DNA of 64,000 bases from Plesiomonas sp051652165. Lineage in GTDB: Bacteria > Pseudomonadota > Gammaproteobacteria > Enterobacterales > CAMTGL01. Of the stretch, positions 26,575 through 36,513 are shown piece after piece. The first letter of the stretch is position 1; every line of letters begins with the position of its first letter. The position numbers and the translations under genes were made by a program. The stretch is taken from assembly GCF_051652165.1 (NCBI RefSeq), contig NZ_JBOFTR010000008.1, positions 62,001 to 126,000 of the forward strand. Direction: 5' to 3'. The notes under the pieces are model-generated. The model was not told the DNA's origin and searched no databases. It worked only from the letters and a program-made list of their open reading frames with translations.

Positions 26575-27768
26575 ATGATAAAACTGACCATACTTGGTTC
26601 AACAGGCTCTATCGGTGTGAATACACTGGCTGTCGTGGCACAAAATCCTGAAAAATTTGATGTCTTTGCACTGGCTGCTGGTCGTAATGTTGAGCTAATG
26701 GCTGCGCAATGCCTAAAGTTTCACCCCCGTTTTGCTGCAATGTCTGATTTGGTCGCTGCACAGCGTTTGCGTCAGCTATTGCAAGAACATGGGAGTCATA
26801 CGGAAGTCCTCGCTGGCGATGAAGGCGTGTGCACACTGGCCGGTATGCCGGAGGCCGATCAGGTGATGGCCGCGATTGTCGGCGCTTCTGGTTTATTGCC
26901 AACGCTGTCTGCCATTCGTGCTGGAAAGCGTATTTTGCTGGCGAATAAAGAGTCACTGGTAACGTGTGGGCGCTTATTCTTGCAAGAGGTTCAACGCTGT
27001 GGTGCGGAATTGCTGCCAGTAGACAGTGAGCACAATGCCATTTTCCAGTGCTTACCGCAGACCGTTCAGCAAAATATTGGTCACTGTGATTTACAGGCGG
27101 CCGGTGTTGAAAATATTATTTTGACGGGGTCTGGCGGCCCATTTCGGACTCTTGCGTTGGCAGATTTTGCCCACATCACACCAGAACAAGCCTGCGCACA
27201 CCCGAACTGGTCTATGGGGCGAAAAATCTCGGTAGACTCTGCCACCATGATGAATAAAGGCCTTGAATACATCGAAGCGCGATGGTTGTTCAATGCCAGT
27301 GCTGCACAGATGGAAGTGATCGTACATCCGCAGTCGATTATCCACTCTATGGTTCGCTTTGCTGATGGCAGCGTGGTTGCCCAAATGGGGAATCCCGATA
27401 TGCGCACCCCGATTGGCCACTGTATGGCTTATCCTGAACGAATCTCTACAGGTGTTGTTCCTCTCGATTTTTTTGCGCTTTCATCACTGGATTTTGAACA
27501 ACCCGATATGCAACGTTACCCCTGTTTACAGTTAGCCATTGAAGCATGTGAAGCTGGGCAAATGGCAACGACAGCTCTAAATGCAGCCAATGAGATCAGT
27601 GTTGAAGCCTTCTTACAGCGACAGCTTCCTTTTACTGCGATTGCTCAGGTTAATCGCCAGGTTGTCGAGCAACTTTCAATGCCTGAACCTTGCTCTGTTG
27701 ATGAAGTATTAAACATTGATCAGTTAGCAAGAGTATGTGCATCACAAATAATCGCCCATAAAGCGTGA
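26575..27768 (+). CDS. dxr: 1-deoxy-D-xylulose 5-phosphate reductoisomerase
   Basis: The second enzyme of the MEP isoprenoid pathway, converting DXP to MEP with NADPH. It has 397 residues. The NADPH motif GSTGSIGVNTL starts at residue 8. The metal and substrate residues are in LLPVDSEHNAIFQCL and the SMGRKISVDSATMMNKGLE segment. It feeds the isoprenoid chain extended by UppS, the next gene. Confidence 0.98.
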   Translation: MIKLTILGSTGSIGVNTLAVVAQNPEKFDVFALAAGRNVELMAAQCLKFHPRFAAMSDLVAAQRLRQLLQEHGSHTEVLAGDEGVCTLAGMPEADQVMAAIVGASGLLPTLSAIRAGKRILLANKESLVTCGRLFLQEVQRCGAELLPVDSEHNAIFQCLPQTVQQNIGHCDLQAAGVENIILTGSGGPFRTLALADFAHITPEQACAHPNWSMGRKISVDSATMMNKGLEYIEARWLFNASAAQMEVIVHPQSIIHSMVRFADGSVVAQMGNPDMRTPIGHCMAYPERISTGVVPLDFFALSSLDFEQPDMQRYPCLQLAIEACEAGQMATTALNAANEISVEAFLQRQLPFTAIAQVNRQVVEQLSMPEPCSVDEVLNIDQLARVCASQIIAHKA

Positions 27769-27913
27769 GCATGCGTAGCAAGTTTGTTCAGTGATCAGTG
27801 AAGTGGTATAGTACGCCGGCTTTTATACCGTATTTTTGTGCTATTTATTACACCTTTGCATATACGCGAAATAGTGTGTAAGTACAGGCAAATAAATGCA
27901 ACAGGTTATGTAA

Positions 27914-27938
27914 GGCCGTGTCTTAACACGGCTTTTTT
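27914..27938 (+). terminator. Intrinsic terminator between dxr and uppS
   Basis: GCCGTGT, loop CTTA, ACACGGC and six T residues. It lies about 150 bp after dxr, inside a 264-bp gap, so uppS and the downstream cluster probably have their own promoter or rely on read-through. Confidence 0.82.
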
Positions 27939-28032
27939 ACGATCTAGCCTGATTTAATTGCAAGTGTCAGATATGGCATCAATAACACACTAACTGTATC
28001 TGACTATCTTGATAGGAATAAAACAGACCGTT

Positions 28033-28779
28033 ATGGCAGATCAACAACCTCATCAGTTTCCGGCCGATTTGATGCCGCAACATGTGGCCATTATTATGGA
28101 TGGCAACGGTCGTTGGGCCAAACAACAAGGTAAAATGCGCGTTTTTGGGCATAAAGCGGGAGTGAAAGCGGTACGCCGTTCGGTCAGTTATGCTGCACGC
28201 CAGAAAATAAAATCTTTGACCTTGTACGCATTTAGCAGTGAAAACTGGAGTCGTCCTGAACAAGAGGTTTCTGCGCTCATGGAATTATTTATGCGCGCAC
28301 TCAATAATGAAGCCAAAAGTTTACATAAGAATAATATCCGGCTGCGTATCATTGGCGATATTTCACGTTTTAGCGCACGCTTACAAGAACGTATTACCCA
28401 TGTCGAGGCATTAACAGCGGATAATACTGGGTTAGTGCTTAATATTGCGGCAAATTATGGTGGCCGCTGGGATATCGTACAAGCAGCTCGCCATGTCGCG
28501 ACGCTTGTGCAAGAAGGGACAATTGAAGTCAACAAGATCGATGAAACCTTGTTAGGCGAAAAGATGTGCATGGGGGATCAACCCCCTGTCGACTTGGTCA
28601 TTAGAACCAGTGGTGAACACAGAATTAGTAACTTTTTGTTATGGCAAATAGCCTATGCAGAGTTCTATTTCTCTGAAGTATTGTGGCCAGACTTTGATGA
28701 ACAAGAGTTTGATCGTGCTGTTTTATCCTTTGTTTGTCGTGATAGACGCTTTGGTGGCACTGGCGACGACAGCCGTTGA
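28033..28779 (+). CDS. uppS: Undecaprenyl diphosphate synthase
   Basis: Makes the C55 cis-prenyl lipid carrier for peptidoglycan and O-antigen synthesis. From the ATG at 28033 it has 248 residues. The catalytic aspartate is D23 in AIIMDGNGRWAKQQGK, and the other signatures are LYAFSSENWSRP and DLVIRTSGEHRISNFLLWQ. The purine-rich AGGA is rather far (about 16 bases) from this ATG; a TTG at 28009 in frame would overlap that site, so the start is not certain. Confidence 0.97.
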   Translation: MADQQPHQFPADLMPQHVAIIMDGNGRWAKQQGKMRVFGHKAGVKAVRRSVSYAARQKIKSLTLYAFSSENWSRPEQEVSALMELFMRALNNEAKSLHKNNIRLRIIGDISRFSARLQERITHVEALTADNTGLVLNIAANYGGRWDIVQAARHVATLVQEGTIEVNKIDETLLGEKMCMGDQPPVDLVIRTSGEHRISNFLLWQIAYAEFYFSEVLWPDFDEQEFDRAVLSFVCRDRRFGGTGDDSR

Positions 28780-28813
28780 GCAACGGCGGATAAGTAAAAC
28801 TTAGGAGGTTTCA

Positions 28814-29668
28814 TTGCTCAAACAACGCATTATTACCGCACTGATCTTAGTTCCCTTGGTCATTGCTGGTTTATTTAAATTATCGCCAGATTATTTTGCG
28901 ATTTTGGCGTTAGCATTATGTATGTTAGCGGCATGGGAATGGGCACTGTTAGCGGGGTTTGAAAGTAAACCGATACGGGTTGCTATTGCTGTTATTTGCG
29001 GAGTAGGCTTAGGGGGATCGCTATGTGCAATACCTGTACAAGATGCTTCATTGTTACTGGATAATCTCTTTGTTAAATCAGTGCTGATGATCGCCCCGGT
29101 ATGGTGGTTATTAGCACTCGGTATGGTATTGAGTTATCCCGCATCGGCGCGTTGGTGGCACAACGCAAAACGCGTGAAAGTCTTATTTGGTTTGCTGACA
29201 TTAGTCCCATTTTTTTGGGGGCTGATTGTATTACGGATGTACGCGTATAGCATTGATAGCAATTTTGGTGCAGTCTGGATCTTATACGTATTGTTCCTTA
29301 TTTGGGGCGCTGATTCAGGAGCCTATTTCTCAGGGAAAACATTCGGTAAACATAAACTTGCACCTAAAGTTTCACCGGGAAAAACGTGGGAAGGGGTGAT
29401 CGGTGGTTTGGTAACCTCTGCCTTAATCGCCATTATTTTTGATCACTACTCACCGTTACAGGCCAGTACACACAGCCTAATTATAAGCTCAATTATTGCT
29501 GTTGCTGTTTCCGTATTAGGTGATCTGACTGAGAGCATGTTTAAACGAGAAGCCGGTGTAAAAGACAGTGGGCAAATTATGCCAGGGCATGGCGGAGTAC
29601 TGGATAGAATTGATAGCCTGACAGCCGCAATACCTGTTTTTGCGTGTCTGCTACTGTTAGTCTTTTAA
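28814..29668 (+). CDS. cdsA: Phosphatidate cytidylyltransferase
   Basis: Makes CDP-diacylglycerol from phosphatidic acid and CTP in the inner membrane. It has 284 residues and about eight hydrophobic segments. The C-terminal family signature runs from SMFKREAGVKDSGQ to GHGGVLDRIDS. Translation starts at a TTG five bases after a perfect AGGAGG, and no ATG is available nearby. It lies 34 bp after uppS. Confidence 0.97.
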   Translation: MLKQRIITALILVPLVIAGLFKLSPDYFAILALALCMLAAWEWALLAGFESKPIRVAIAVICGVGLGGSLCAIPVQDASLLLDNLFVKSVLMIAPVWWLLALGMVLSYPASARWWHNAKRVKVLFGLLTLVPFFWGLIVLRMYAYSIDSNFGAVWILYVLFLIWGADSGAYFSGKTFGKHKLAPKVSPGKTWEGVIGGLVTSALIAIIFDHYSPLQASTHSLIISSIIAVAVSVLGDLTESMFKREAGVKDSGQIMPGHGGVLDRIDSLTAAIPVFACLLLLVF

Positions 29669-29703
29669 TTATTACCAAACCGTATCATAACAAGGATAGA
29701 TAC

Positions 29704-31059
29704 ATGACTGGCGCTCTTTGGAATTTACTGGCGTTTTTACTGGCGATTGGTATTTTAATTTCAGTGCACGAGTTCGGGCACTTTTGGGTTGCTCGTCGTT
29801 GTGGGATTAAAGTTGAACGATTCTCACTCGGTTTTGGTAAGGTCTTATGGCAAACCGTAGATAAACACGGCACAGAGTTTTCACTCTCACTCGTTCCGCT
29901 TGGCGGGTATGTCAAAATGTTGGATGAGCGTGTTGCGCCAGTACCTGAGGCATTACGCCACGAAGCTTTTAACACGAAACCCGTATGGCAGCGTGCCGCT
30001 GTGGTTGCAGCAGGGCCGATGGCTAACTTTTTGTTTGCCATTTTTGCTTACTGGATTGTTTTTTTAGTGGGCATACCGAGTGTTCACCCTGTTGTTGGGC
30101 AAGTTGCACCTAACTCGATTGCAGCTCACTCCGGTATTACCACTGGAATGGAACTAAAATCTGTTGCGGGTATCGAAACACCTGATTGGGAGTCAGTCAA
30201 TCTTGCACTAGTCTCGCTCATTGGCGAAGACCATGCACAGATAGAAGTGAGTCAGTTTGGCTCACAAACGGTACAAAATAAAATGCTACAGCTCAATGGC
30301 TGGCATTTTGAGCCCGATAAAGAGACGGCCTTTGGCGCTCTCGGTATTACCCCGAAAGGGCCTGATATACTGCCTATTGTGACATCTATAGGTACAGGTT
30401 CAGCAGCCGAACATGCTGGCTTAAAGTTGGGTGATCATATAACAGCCATTAATGGTCAACCCTTAAAACAGTGGTCGGCCTTTGTTAACGCTGTACAAGA
30501 TAATCCTGAAAAAGCATTATCACTCACAGTAGAGAGAGCCGGTCAAATCTTGACTATTGCGTTAATACCGCAAGTGCATACTGCACCAAATGGTCAGTTA
30601 GTTGGGTATGCAGGTATTGCACCCAAAGCATTACCTTTACCTGCAGAGTACAGTTTTGTACGGCAATTCGGTATTATAGACAGCATGGTAAAAGCAGCAC
30701 AAAAAACCATGCAGTTATCTACACTCACTCTTGATATGCTAGGTAAGTTATTTACCGGTGATGTAGGGATAAAGAGCTTAAGTGGTCCGATTTCTATTGC
30801 GAAAGGCGCTGGAATGACTGCTGATTTTGGCTTTGTTTTTTATCTAGGGTTCTTAGCGTTAATCAGCGTGAACTTAGGGATTATTAATCTATTCCCACTG
30901 CCCGTTCTTGATGGTGGACATTTATTGTTCCTTGCCGTTGAAGGGTTGACAGGAAAACCGCTATCGGAAAAAGTACAGGAGTACAGTTTCCGATTCGGTA
31001 CGGTACTATTGGTGTTGTTGATGGGCGTTGCGCTATTCAACGATTTTTCCCGCCTGTAA
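29704..31059 (+). CDS. rseP: Site-2 protease RseP
   Basis: The intramembrane zinc protease that cleaves RseA to release sigma-E, and also clears signal peptides. It has 451 residues from the ATG at 29704 (AAGGATAGATAC upstream). The zinc ligands are in HEFGH at residues 22-26, as in E. coli, and the third ligand is in LFPLPVLDGGHL. Two tandem PDZ domains lie between (about 120-300). It precedes bamA and skp, envelope genes whose stress regulon it controls. Confidence 0.97.
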   Translation: MTGALWNLLAFLLAIGILISVHEFGHFWVARRCGIKVERFSLGFGKVLWQTVDKHGTEFSLSLVPLGGYVKMLDERVAPVPEALRHEAFNTKPVWQRAAVVAAGPMANFLFAIFAYWIVFLVGIPSVHPVVGQVAPNSIAAHSGITTGMELKSVAGIETPDWESVNLALVSLIGEDHAQIEVSQFGSQTVQNKMLQLNGWHFEPDKETAFGALGITPKGPDILPIVTSIGTGSAAEHAGLKLGDHITAINGQPLKQWSAFVNAVQDNPEKALSLTVERAGQILTIALIPQVHTAPNGQLVGYAGIAPKALPLPAEYSFVRQFGIIDSMVKAAQKTMQLSTLTLDMLGKLFTGDVGIKSLSGPISIAKGAGMTADFGFVFYLGFLALISVNLGIINLFPLPVLDGGHLLFLAVEGLTGKPLSEKVQEYSFRFGTVLLVLLMGVALFNDFSRL

Positions 31060-31090
31060 GCGGGGTAATTAGGAAGAACGCATAATAAAG

Positions 31091-33523
31091 ATGGCGATGA
31101 AAAAACTGCTTCTTGCGTCGCTGCTTTTCAGCAGCGCCACCGCTTACGGTGCTGACCAATTTGTTGTTAAAGACATTCAATTCGAAGGGTTACAGCGTGT
31201 AGCAAAAGGTGCGGCACTGCTTAGTATGCCGATTCGAGTAGGTGATGAAGTTGACGACAATGAAGTCTCACAAGTCATTCGTGCGCTATTTGCTACCGGT
31301 AACTTTGAAGATGTCAAAGTACTACGAGATGGCAATACGCTCTTGGTACAAGTGAAAGAGCGGCCTACCATTGCGAGTGTCACTTTCTCTGGTAATAAAG
31401 CGATCAAAGAAGATGCGCTTAAGCAAAACCTTGAGTCATCAGGCATTCGTGTTGGTGAGGCGCTTGACCGTACTACCTTATCCTCTATCGAAAAAGGTCT
31501 AGAGGATTTTTACTACAGCGTCGGGAAATACAGCGCAAATGTTAAAGCGGTAGTTACACCACTACCACGCAACCGAGTTGACTTGAAATTAGTATTTACT
31601 GAAGGTGTGTCTTCGCACATTCAGCAGATTAATATTGTAGGGAATAAAGCCTTTACTACTGAGACCTTGTTATCACAATTCTCATTGCGTGATGAAGTGC
31701 CGTGGTGGAATTTAATGGGGGATCGTAAATACCAAAAGCAAAAGCTTGCGGGCGATCTTGAGACATTACAGACCTATTACCGTGATCATGGTTACACCAA
31801 ATTTAAAATTGACTCAACACAAGTCAGTTTAAGCCCGGATAAAAAAGGTATCTATATCACCATTAACGTGAATGAAGGCGAGCAATACAAGCTAGAAAGC
31901 GTGCGTTTAATGGGGAATATGGCTGGCCATGCAGCAGCACTAGAGCAGTTAGTCAAAATTGAGCCCGGTGATCTGTATAACGGCACTAAAGTGACTCGTA
32001 TGGAAGAGGATATCAAAGCTCTGCTGGGCCGTTATGGTTATGCGTATCCTAAAGTGATTACCGTGCCTGAGGTAGATGATAAGAACCAAACAGTCAAACT
32101 GGTGATGAATATTGACCCAGGTGAGCGTTTTTACGTACGTCGTATTCGCTTTGAAGGTAATGATATCACTAAAGATTCTGTATTACGCCGTGAAATGCGC
32201 CAAATGGAAGGTTCATGGTTAGCCAGTAACCAAGTTGAAACCGGAAAGGACCGTCTTAACCGTTTAGGGTACTTTGAAACGGTTGATACTGAAACGGTAC
32301 GCGTACCTGGTAGCCCAGACCAAGTTGATATTGTGTACAAAGTTAAAGAACGCAATACCGGCAACCTTAACTTGGGTGTAGGTTACGGTACTGGGAGCGG
32401 TGTGAGCTTCCAAGTTGGTGTTCAGCAAGATAACTTCTTAGGTACAGGTAATAGCGTTGGTATTAACGCAGTACGTAATGGTTACGAAACGAATGCTGCA
32501 TTTGAATATACCAACCCCTACTTCACCAAAGATGGTGTGAGTTTAGGTGGGCGTATTTTCTATAATGATTTCAAAGCAAACCAAAGTTATAGCTTGTCTC
32601 AGTATAACAATCGTAGTTATGGCGTTGATGGGTCATTAGGCTTTCCAATTAATGAATATAACAGCCTACAAACAGGAATAGGTTTTGTACACAACGATAT
32701 CTCCAATATTACTCGTACGGTCAACATGCAATCGTATTTGAGTTCAATGGATGATTTCGAAGGTACTACGCTTTCAACCAATGATTTTCAGTTTAAAGCA
32801 GGCTGGAGCTACAACAGCTTAGACCGTGGTTACTTCCCAACAAAAGGGATGCGAATCAATTTTAACGGTAAAGTTACCACGCCAGGATCAGATAACCAGT
32901 TCTATAAATTGAACTTTGATATTGCCGGTTACTATCCGCTCGATCAAGATCGTAACTGGGTCTTGCTTGGCCGTTCACGTTTAGGCTTTGCTGATGGGTA
33001 TGGTGATAAATCATTGCCATTTTACGAAAACTTCTACAGTGGTGGTTTTACCTCAGTACGTGGTTTCCGTACCAACTCAATTGGTCCAAAAGCGGTGTAC
33101 TTATATAAACCTGGAACGGAAGAGCGTTGCGATCCTCGTACCGAAAAGTGTCAGTTTACTGGTTCAGATAACTCCGTGGGCGGTAACGCGATGGCAACAG
33201 CCAGCGTTGAGTTGATTGTACCAACACCGTTTATCAGTGATAAATATCGAAACTCAATTCGTACCTCTGTCTTTATGGATGCGGGTACGGTTTGGGATAC
33301 CCACTGGAAAGACAGTTCAGCTATTTTGAATGGTCAAGACGTGGTCGATTCTGAATATCTTGGCGACTATGGTGATCCAAGCCGTATTCGCATGTCAGCG
33401 GGCATCGCGCTTCAATGGATGTCACCGCTAGGCCCGCTTGTATTCTCATACGCACAACCGTATAAGAAATATGAAGGTGACCGAATTGAGCAATTCCAGT
33501 TCAATATCGGTAGAACATTCTGA
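31091..33523 (+). CDS. bamA: Outer membrane protein assembly factor BamA
   Basis: The core of the BAM complex that inserts beta-barrel proteins into the outer membrane. It has 810 residues, the same as in E. coli. The signal peptide ends with TAYG-A near residue 20. Five POTRA domains span about 22-420, and the Omp85 barrel follows with the conserved VRGF motif (SVRGFRTNSIGPKAVY) and a terminal phenylalanine (FQFNIGRTF), the BAM recognition signal. The start MAMKK and most POTRA sequence agree with the enteric protein. The variable region is the extracellular loop 6 segment with two cysteines (ERCDPRTEKCQ). Confidence 0.99.
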   Translation: MAMKKLLLASLLFSSATAYGADQFVVKDIQFEGLQRVAKGAALLSMPIRVGDEVDDNEVSQVIRALFATGNFEDVKVLRDGNTLLVQVKERPTIASVTFSGNKAIKEDALKQNLESSGIRVGEALDRTTLSSIEKGLEDFYYSVGKYSANVKAVVTPLPRNRVDLKLVFTEGVSSHIQQINIVGNKAFTTETLLSQFSLRDEVPWWNLMGDRKYQKQKLAGDLETLQTYYRDHGYTKFKIDSTQVSLSPDKKGIYITINVNEGEQYKLESVRLMGNMAGHAAALEQLVKIEPGDLYNGTKVTRMEEDIKALLGRYGYAYPKVITVPEVDDKNQTVKLVMNIDPGERFYVRRIRFEGNDITKDSVLRREMRQMEGSWLASNQVETGKDRLNRLGYFETVDTETVRVPGSPDQVDIVYKVKERNTGNLNLGVGYGTGSGVSFQVGVQQDNFLGTGNSVGINAVRNGYETNAAFEYTNPYFTKDGVSLGGRIFYNDFKANQSYSLSQYNNRSYGVDGSLGFPINEYNSLQTGIGFVHNDISNITRTVNMQSYLSSMDDFEGTTLSTNDFQFKAGWSYNSLDRGYFPTKGMRINFNGKVTTPGSDNQFYKLNFDIAGYYPLDQDRNWVLLGRSRLGFADGYGDKSLPFYENFYSGGFTSVRGFRTNSIGPKAVYLYKPGTEERCDPRTEKCQFTGSDNSVGGNAMATASVELIVPTPFISDKYRNSIRTSVFMDAGTVWDTHWKDSSAILNGQDVVDSEYLGDYGDPSRIRMSAGIALQWMSPLGPLVFSYAQPYKKYEGDRIEQFQFNIGRTF

Positions 33524-33560
33524 TAGCATATTATCAAAATAAAGAAGTAAGGGGACAACG

Positions 33561-34070
33561 TTGAAAAAGTGGTTAAAAGCAGCTGGCGTAGGTCTGGCAC
33601 TGATTGCATCAAGTACCGCTGTAAATGCAGCAGAACAGAAAATCGCGGTTGTTGACGTTGCGGGTGTTTTTCAGCAATTACCACAGCGCGAAAAAGTAGC
33701 TCGCCAACTTGAGTCTGAGTTCAAAGGGCGTGCTTCTGAACTGCAATCACTGGAAAAGCGTATCCGTGATCGTATGGAAAAACTCCAGCGTGATGGCAGC
33801 ACCATGTCAAACAGTGATCGCACGAAAGCAGAGCGCGATTTAGCGCAGATGCAAGCTGATTTCAATTTGAAAGGCCGTGCTTTAGAAGAAGATAGCCGTC
33901 GTCGTCAGGCTGAAGAGCGCAATAAGATTCTGCGTCAAGTACAAGATGCAGTAAAAACTATTGCAAATAGAGAAGGTTATAGTGCAGTGATTGATACCAA
34001 TGCGGTTGTCTTTGCACGTCCAGACATGGATATCTCTTCTCAAGTTGTCAAAATCGTAGGCAAGAAGTAA
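33561..34070 (+). CDS. skp: Periplasmic chaperone Skp (OmpH)
   Basis: A trimeric jellyfish-shaped chaperone that carries unfolded outer-membrane proteins to BAM. It has 169 residues. The signal peptide MKKWLKAAGVGLALIASS ends near residue 23 (VNA-AEQ). A long charged coiled-coil hairpin covers about 45-140. Translation starts at TTG with AAGGGG upstream. Its stop codon shares one base with the lpxD ATG. Confidence 0.95.
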   Translation: MKKWLKAAGVGLALIASSTAVNAAEQKIAVVDVAGVFQQLPQREKVARQLESEFKGRASELQSLEKRIRDRMEKLQRDGSTMSNSDRTKAERDLAQMQADFNLKGRALEEDSRRRQAEERNKILRQVQDAVKTIANREGYSAVIDTNAVVFARPDMDISSQVVKIVGKK

Positions 34071-35098
34071 TGTCAGGATACCGTCTTACGGAGCTGGCTG
34101 AACACGTAGGTGCAACAGTACATGGAGATGGCAATACTGTCATCTCCAGTATTGCCAGTCTTGAGCGTGCTCAATCAGGTCAAATCACGTTTCTATCAAA
34201 CAGTAAATTCCGCCCACGCTTAGAGCAGTGCGCGGCGAGTGCTGTTGTTTTAACCGCAGACGATGTACCATTTTGCAACACTAACGCGCTCATTGTGGCA
34301 AATCCGTATTTGGCTTATGCACTGTTAGCACAATATATGGATACCACTCCACTGCCTGCACAAGATATTGCGCCAAGTGCGGTGATTGCGGCGAATGTAC
34401 AGTTAGGGAAAAATGTCTCTGTTGGTGCGAATGCCGTGATAGAGTCTGGCGTGGTGCTCGGTGACGGTGTCGTGATTGGTGCAGGTTGCTTTATTGGTGA
34501 AGAGACACAGATTGGAGCCGGTAGCCGGTTGTGGGCTAACGTCTCGGTTTACCATAGTGTGACAATTGGTGAACATTGTCTTATCCAGTCAGGAACTGTG
34601 ATTGGAGCTGACGGGTTTGGTTATGCTAATGATTGTGGCCGTTGGATTAAAATTCCACAACTTGGTCGAGTTTGTATTGGTAATCGTGTTGAGATTGGTG
34701 CATGTACATGTATCGATCGTGGTGCACTAGAAGATACCATTATTGAAGACGGTGCGATTATAGATAATTTATGCCAAATTGCTCATAATGTAGTAATTGG
34801 TGAAAACACTGCCGTTGCCGGGGGTGTTATTATGGCGGGCAGTTTAAAAATTGGCCGTCATTGTATGATTGGTGGTGCCAGCGTGATTAATGGTCACATG
34901 GAGATTTGCGATAAAGTCACCGTTACCGGTATGGGTATGGTGATGCGCCCCATCAGTGAACCAGGTATGTACTCGTCTGGTGTTCCTCTACAAACGAATA
35001 AGGCATGGCGTAAAACAGCAACCTTATTGATGAACATTGATGAGATGCACAAACGTCTCAAAATAGTAGAGCGGAAATTAGGAAAAGATAACGAATAG
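34070..35098 (+). CDS. lpxD: UDP-3-O-(3-hydroxymyristoyl)glucosamine N-acyltransferase
   Basis: The third enzyme of lipid A synthesis, adding the N-linked hydroxyacyl chain. It has 342 residues. An N-terminal uridine-binding domain (ISSIASLERAQSGQITFLSN) is followed by hexapeptide beta-helix repeats. The catalytic histidine lies in DNLCQIAHNVVIGENTA. It begins one base before the end of skp. A 163-bp gap with a hairpin separates it from fabZ. Confidence 0.97.
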   Translation: MSGYRLTELAEHVGATVHGDGNTVISSIASLERAQSGQITFLSNSKFRPRLEQCAASAVVLTADDVPFCNTNALIVANPYLAYALLAQYMDTTPLPAQDIAPSAVIAANVQLGKNVSVGANAVIESGVVLGDGVVIGAGCFIGEETQIGAGSRLWANVSVYHSVTIGEHCLIQSGTVIGADGFGYANDCGRWIKIPQLGRVCIGNRVEIGACTCIDRGALEDTIIEDGAIIDNLCQIAHNVVIGENTAVAGGVIMAGSLKIGRHCMIGGASVINGHMEICDKVTVTGMGMVMRPISEPGMYSSGVPLQTNKAWRKTATLLMNIDEMHKRLKIVERKLGKDNE

Positions 35099-35158
35099 CG
35101 ATTTGATTTCGTGACTTCCCTAAAACTGCTTTTACTCGCGGTTTTGCGTCATTAATAG

Positions 35159-35182
35159 ACGGCCTGCCTTGTTGCAGGCCGT
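35159..35182 (+). terminator. Hairpin between lpxD and fabZ
   Basis: ACGGCCTGC, a six-base loop and GCAGGCCGT form a perfect 9-bp stem followed by ATTATT. The T tract is interrupted, so a weak terminator or processing site in an otherwise continuous operon is the best reading. Confidence 0.5.
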
Positions 35183-35261
35183 ATTATTCATATGACAAGC
35201 ACGTATTTTTCCCGCGTGTAGACATACCCGCTCAAGACTGACAAGAAACAGGAACAACACC

Positions 35262-35714
35262 TTGACGACTCAAGCTAACTCGTTATCCATTGAAGAAATT
35301 ATTGATCTATTGCCACACCGCTATCCTTTTTTATTGATAGATCGTGTGCTGGACTATAAAGAGGGAGATTATCTGCATGCGTTAAAAAACGTGTCATTTA
35401 ATGAGCCTTTTTTCCAGGGCCATTTCCCACAAAAACCAGTATTTCCAGGTGTTCTTATCCTTGAAGCGATGGCGCAGGCAACAGGCATTTTGGCATTTAA
35501 AACCTTTGGTAAGCCAAATGGAAACGAGTTGTACTATTTTGCCGCGATTGATCGTGCGCGCTTTAAGCGTCCTGTGTCGCCAGGTGATCAGATGATCTTT
35601 GAGGTTAAATTTATTAAAGAACGTCGTGGTATTGCACGTTTCACAGGTGTTGTCAAAGTCGATGGCGATGTCGTTTGTGAAGCTGATTTAATGTGTGCTC
35701 GTCGCGAGGTGTAA
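35262..35714 (+). CDS. fabZ: 3-hydroxyacyl-ACP dehydratase FabZ
   Basis: Dehydrates 3-hydroxyacyl-ACP in fatty acid elongation and competes with LpxA for hydroxymyristoyl-ACP. It has 150 residues in the hotdog fold. The catalytic pair is H54 (EPFFQGHFPQKPVFPG) and E68 (LILEAMAQATG). It starts with TTG, preceded by an AGGAACA site, as does the E. coli gene. Four bases separate its stop from the lpxA start. Confidence 0.97.
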   Translation: MTTQANSLSIEEIIDLLPHRYPFLLIDRVLDYKEGDYLHALKNVSFNEPFFQGHFPQKPVFPGVLILEAMAQATGILAFKTFGKPNGNELYYFAAIDRARFKRPVSPGDQMIFEVKFIKERRGIARFTGVVKVDGDVVCEADLMCARREV

Positions 35715-35718
35715 ACAC

Positions 35719-36507
35719 ATGATCCATGAAACTGCCTTCATTCACCCATCATCACTTGTTGATGTTAGTGCCATCATTGGTGCGGGCGTTCATATTGGCC
35801 CGTTTTGCTGCGTAGGGGCAAACGTTGAGATAGGCGAAGGGACTGTACTCAAGTCTCATGTTGTGGTTAATGGACATACGCGTATTGGGCGTGATAACCA
35901 GATTTACCAGTTTGCATCGATTGGCGAGGCTAATCAGGATAAAAAATACCACGGTGAGCCAACACGCACTGAAATTGGTGATCGTAACGTGATCCGAGAG
36001 AGTGTGACAATTCACCGTGGCACAGTACAAGATACGGGTGTGACACGTATTGGTAATGATAACCTCTTAATGATTAATGCACATATTGCGCACGATTGTG
36101 TTGTAGGCAATAGCTGTATTTTTGCGAACAATGCCACTTTAGCGGGCCATGTTGAGGTGGGTGATTTTGCTATTGTGGGGGGAATGTCAGCGATACATCA
36201 GTTCTGCCGTATTGGGCCGCATGTGATGCTTGGCGGTGGTTCGATCGTGGTACAAGATGTTCCGCCATTTGTGATGGCGCAGGGAAATCATGCCTCGCCG
36301 TTTGGGGTGAATATTGAAGGGCTAAAACGTCGCGGATTTGAAAAACCGGTGCTACACGCTATTCGCAACGCTTATAAGCTGGTGTTCCGCAGCGGTAAAA
36401 CAATGGATGAAGTGCGTCCGGAGTTAGCGGTATTGGCAGATACTCATCCTGAAGTACAGATTTTTGTGGCCTTTTTAGCCAACTCTACCCGTGGAATTAT
36501 CCGATAA
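35719..36507 (+). CDS. lpxA: UDP-N-acetylglucosamine acyltransferase
   Basis: The first enzyme of lipid A synthesis. It has 262 residues, the E. coli length, from the ATG at 35719 (GAGGTGTAAACAC upstream). The protein is mostly hexapeptide repeats, with catalytic H125 in MINAHIAHDC at the same number as in E. coli, and a C-terminal helical domain starting near KRRGFEKPVLHAIRNAYK. An in-frame ATG-like start inside fabZ at 35695 is unlikely. Confidence 0.98.
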   Translation: MIHETAFIHPSSLVDVSAIIGAGVHIGPFCCVGANVEIGEGTVLKSHVVVNGHTRIGRDNQIYQFASIGEANQDKKYHGEPTRTEIGDRNVIRESVTIHRGTVQDTGVTRIGNDNLLMINAHIAHDCVVGNSCIFANNATLAGHVEVGDFAIVGGMSAIHQFCRIGPHVMLGGGSIVVQDVPPFVMAQGNHASPFGVNIEGLKRRGFEKPVLHAIRNAYKLVFRSGKTMDEVRPELAVLADTHPEVQIFVAFLANSTRGIIR

Positions 36508-36513
36508 GTTGTT

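Noticed and set aside
29644..29703. Longer N-terminus for RseP
   Set aside because: It would overlap cdsA; the ATG at 29704 has a good ribosome site and places HEFGH at the E. coli position.
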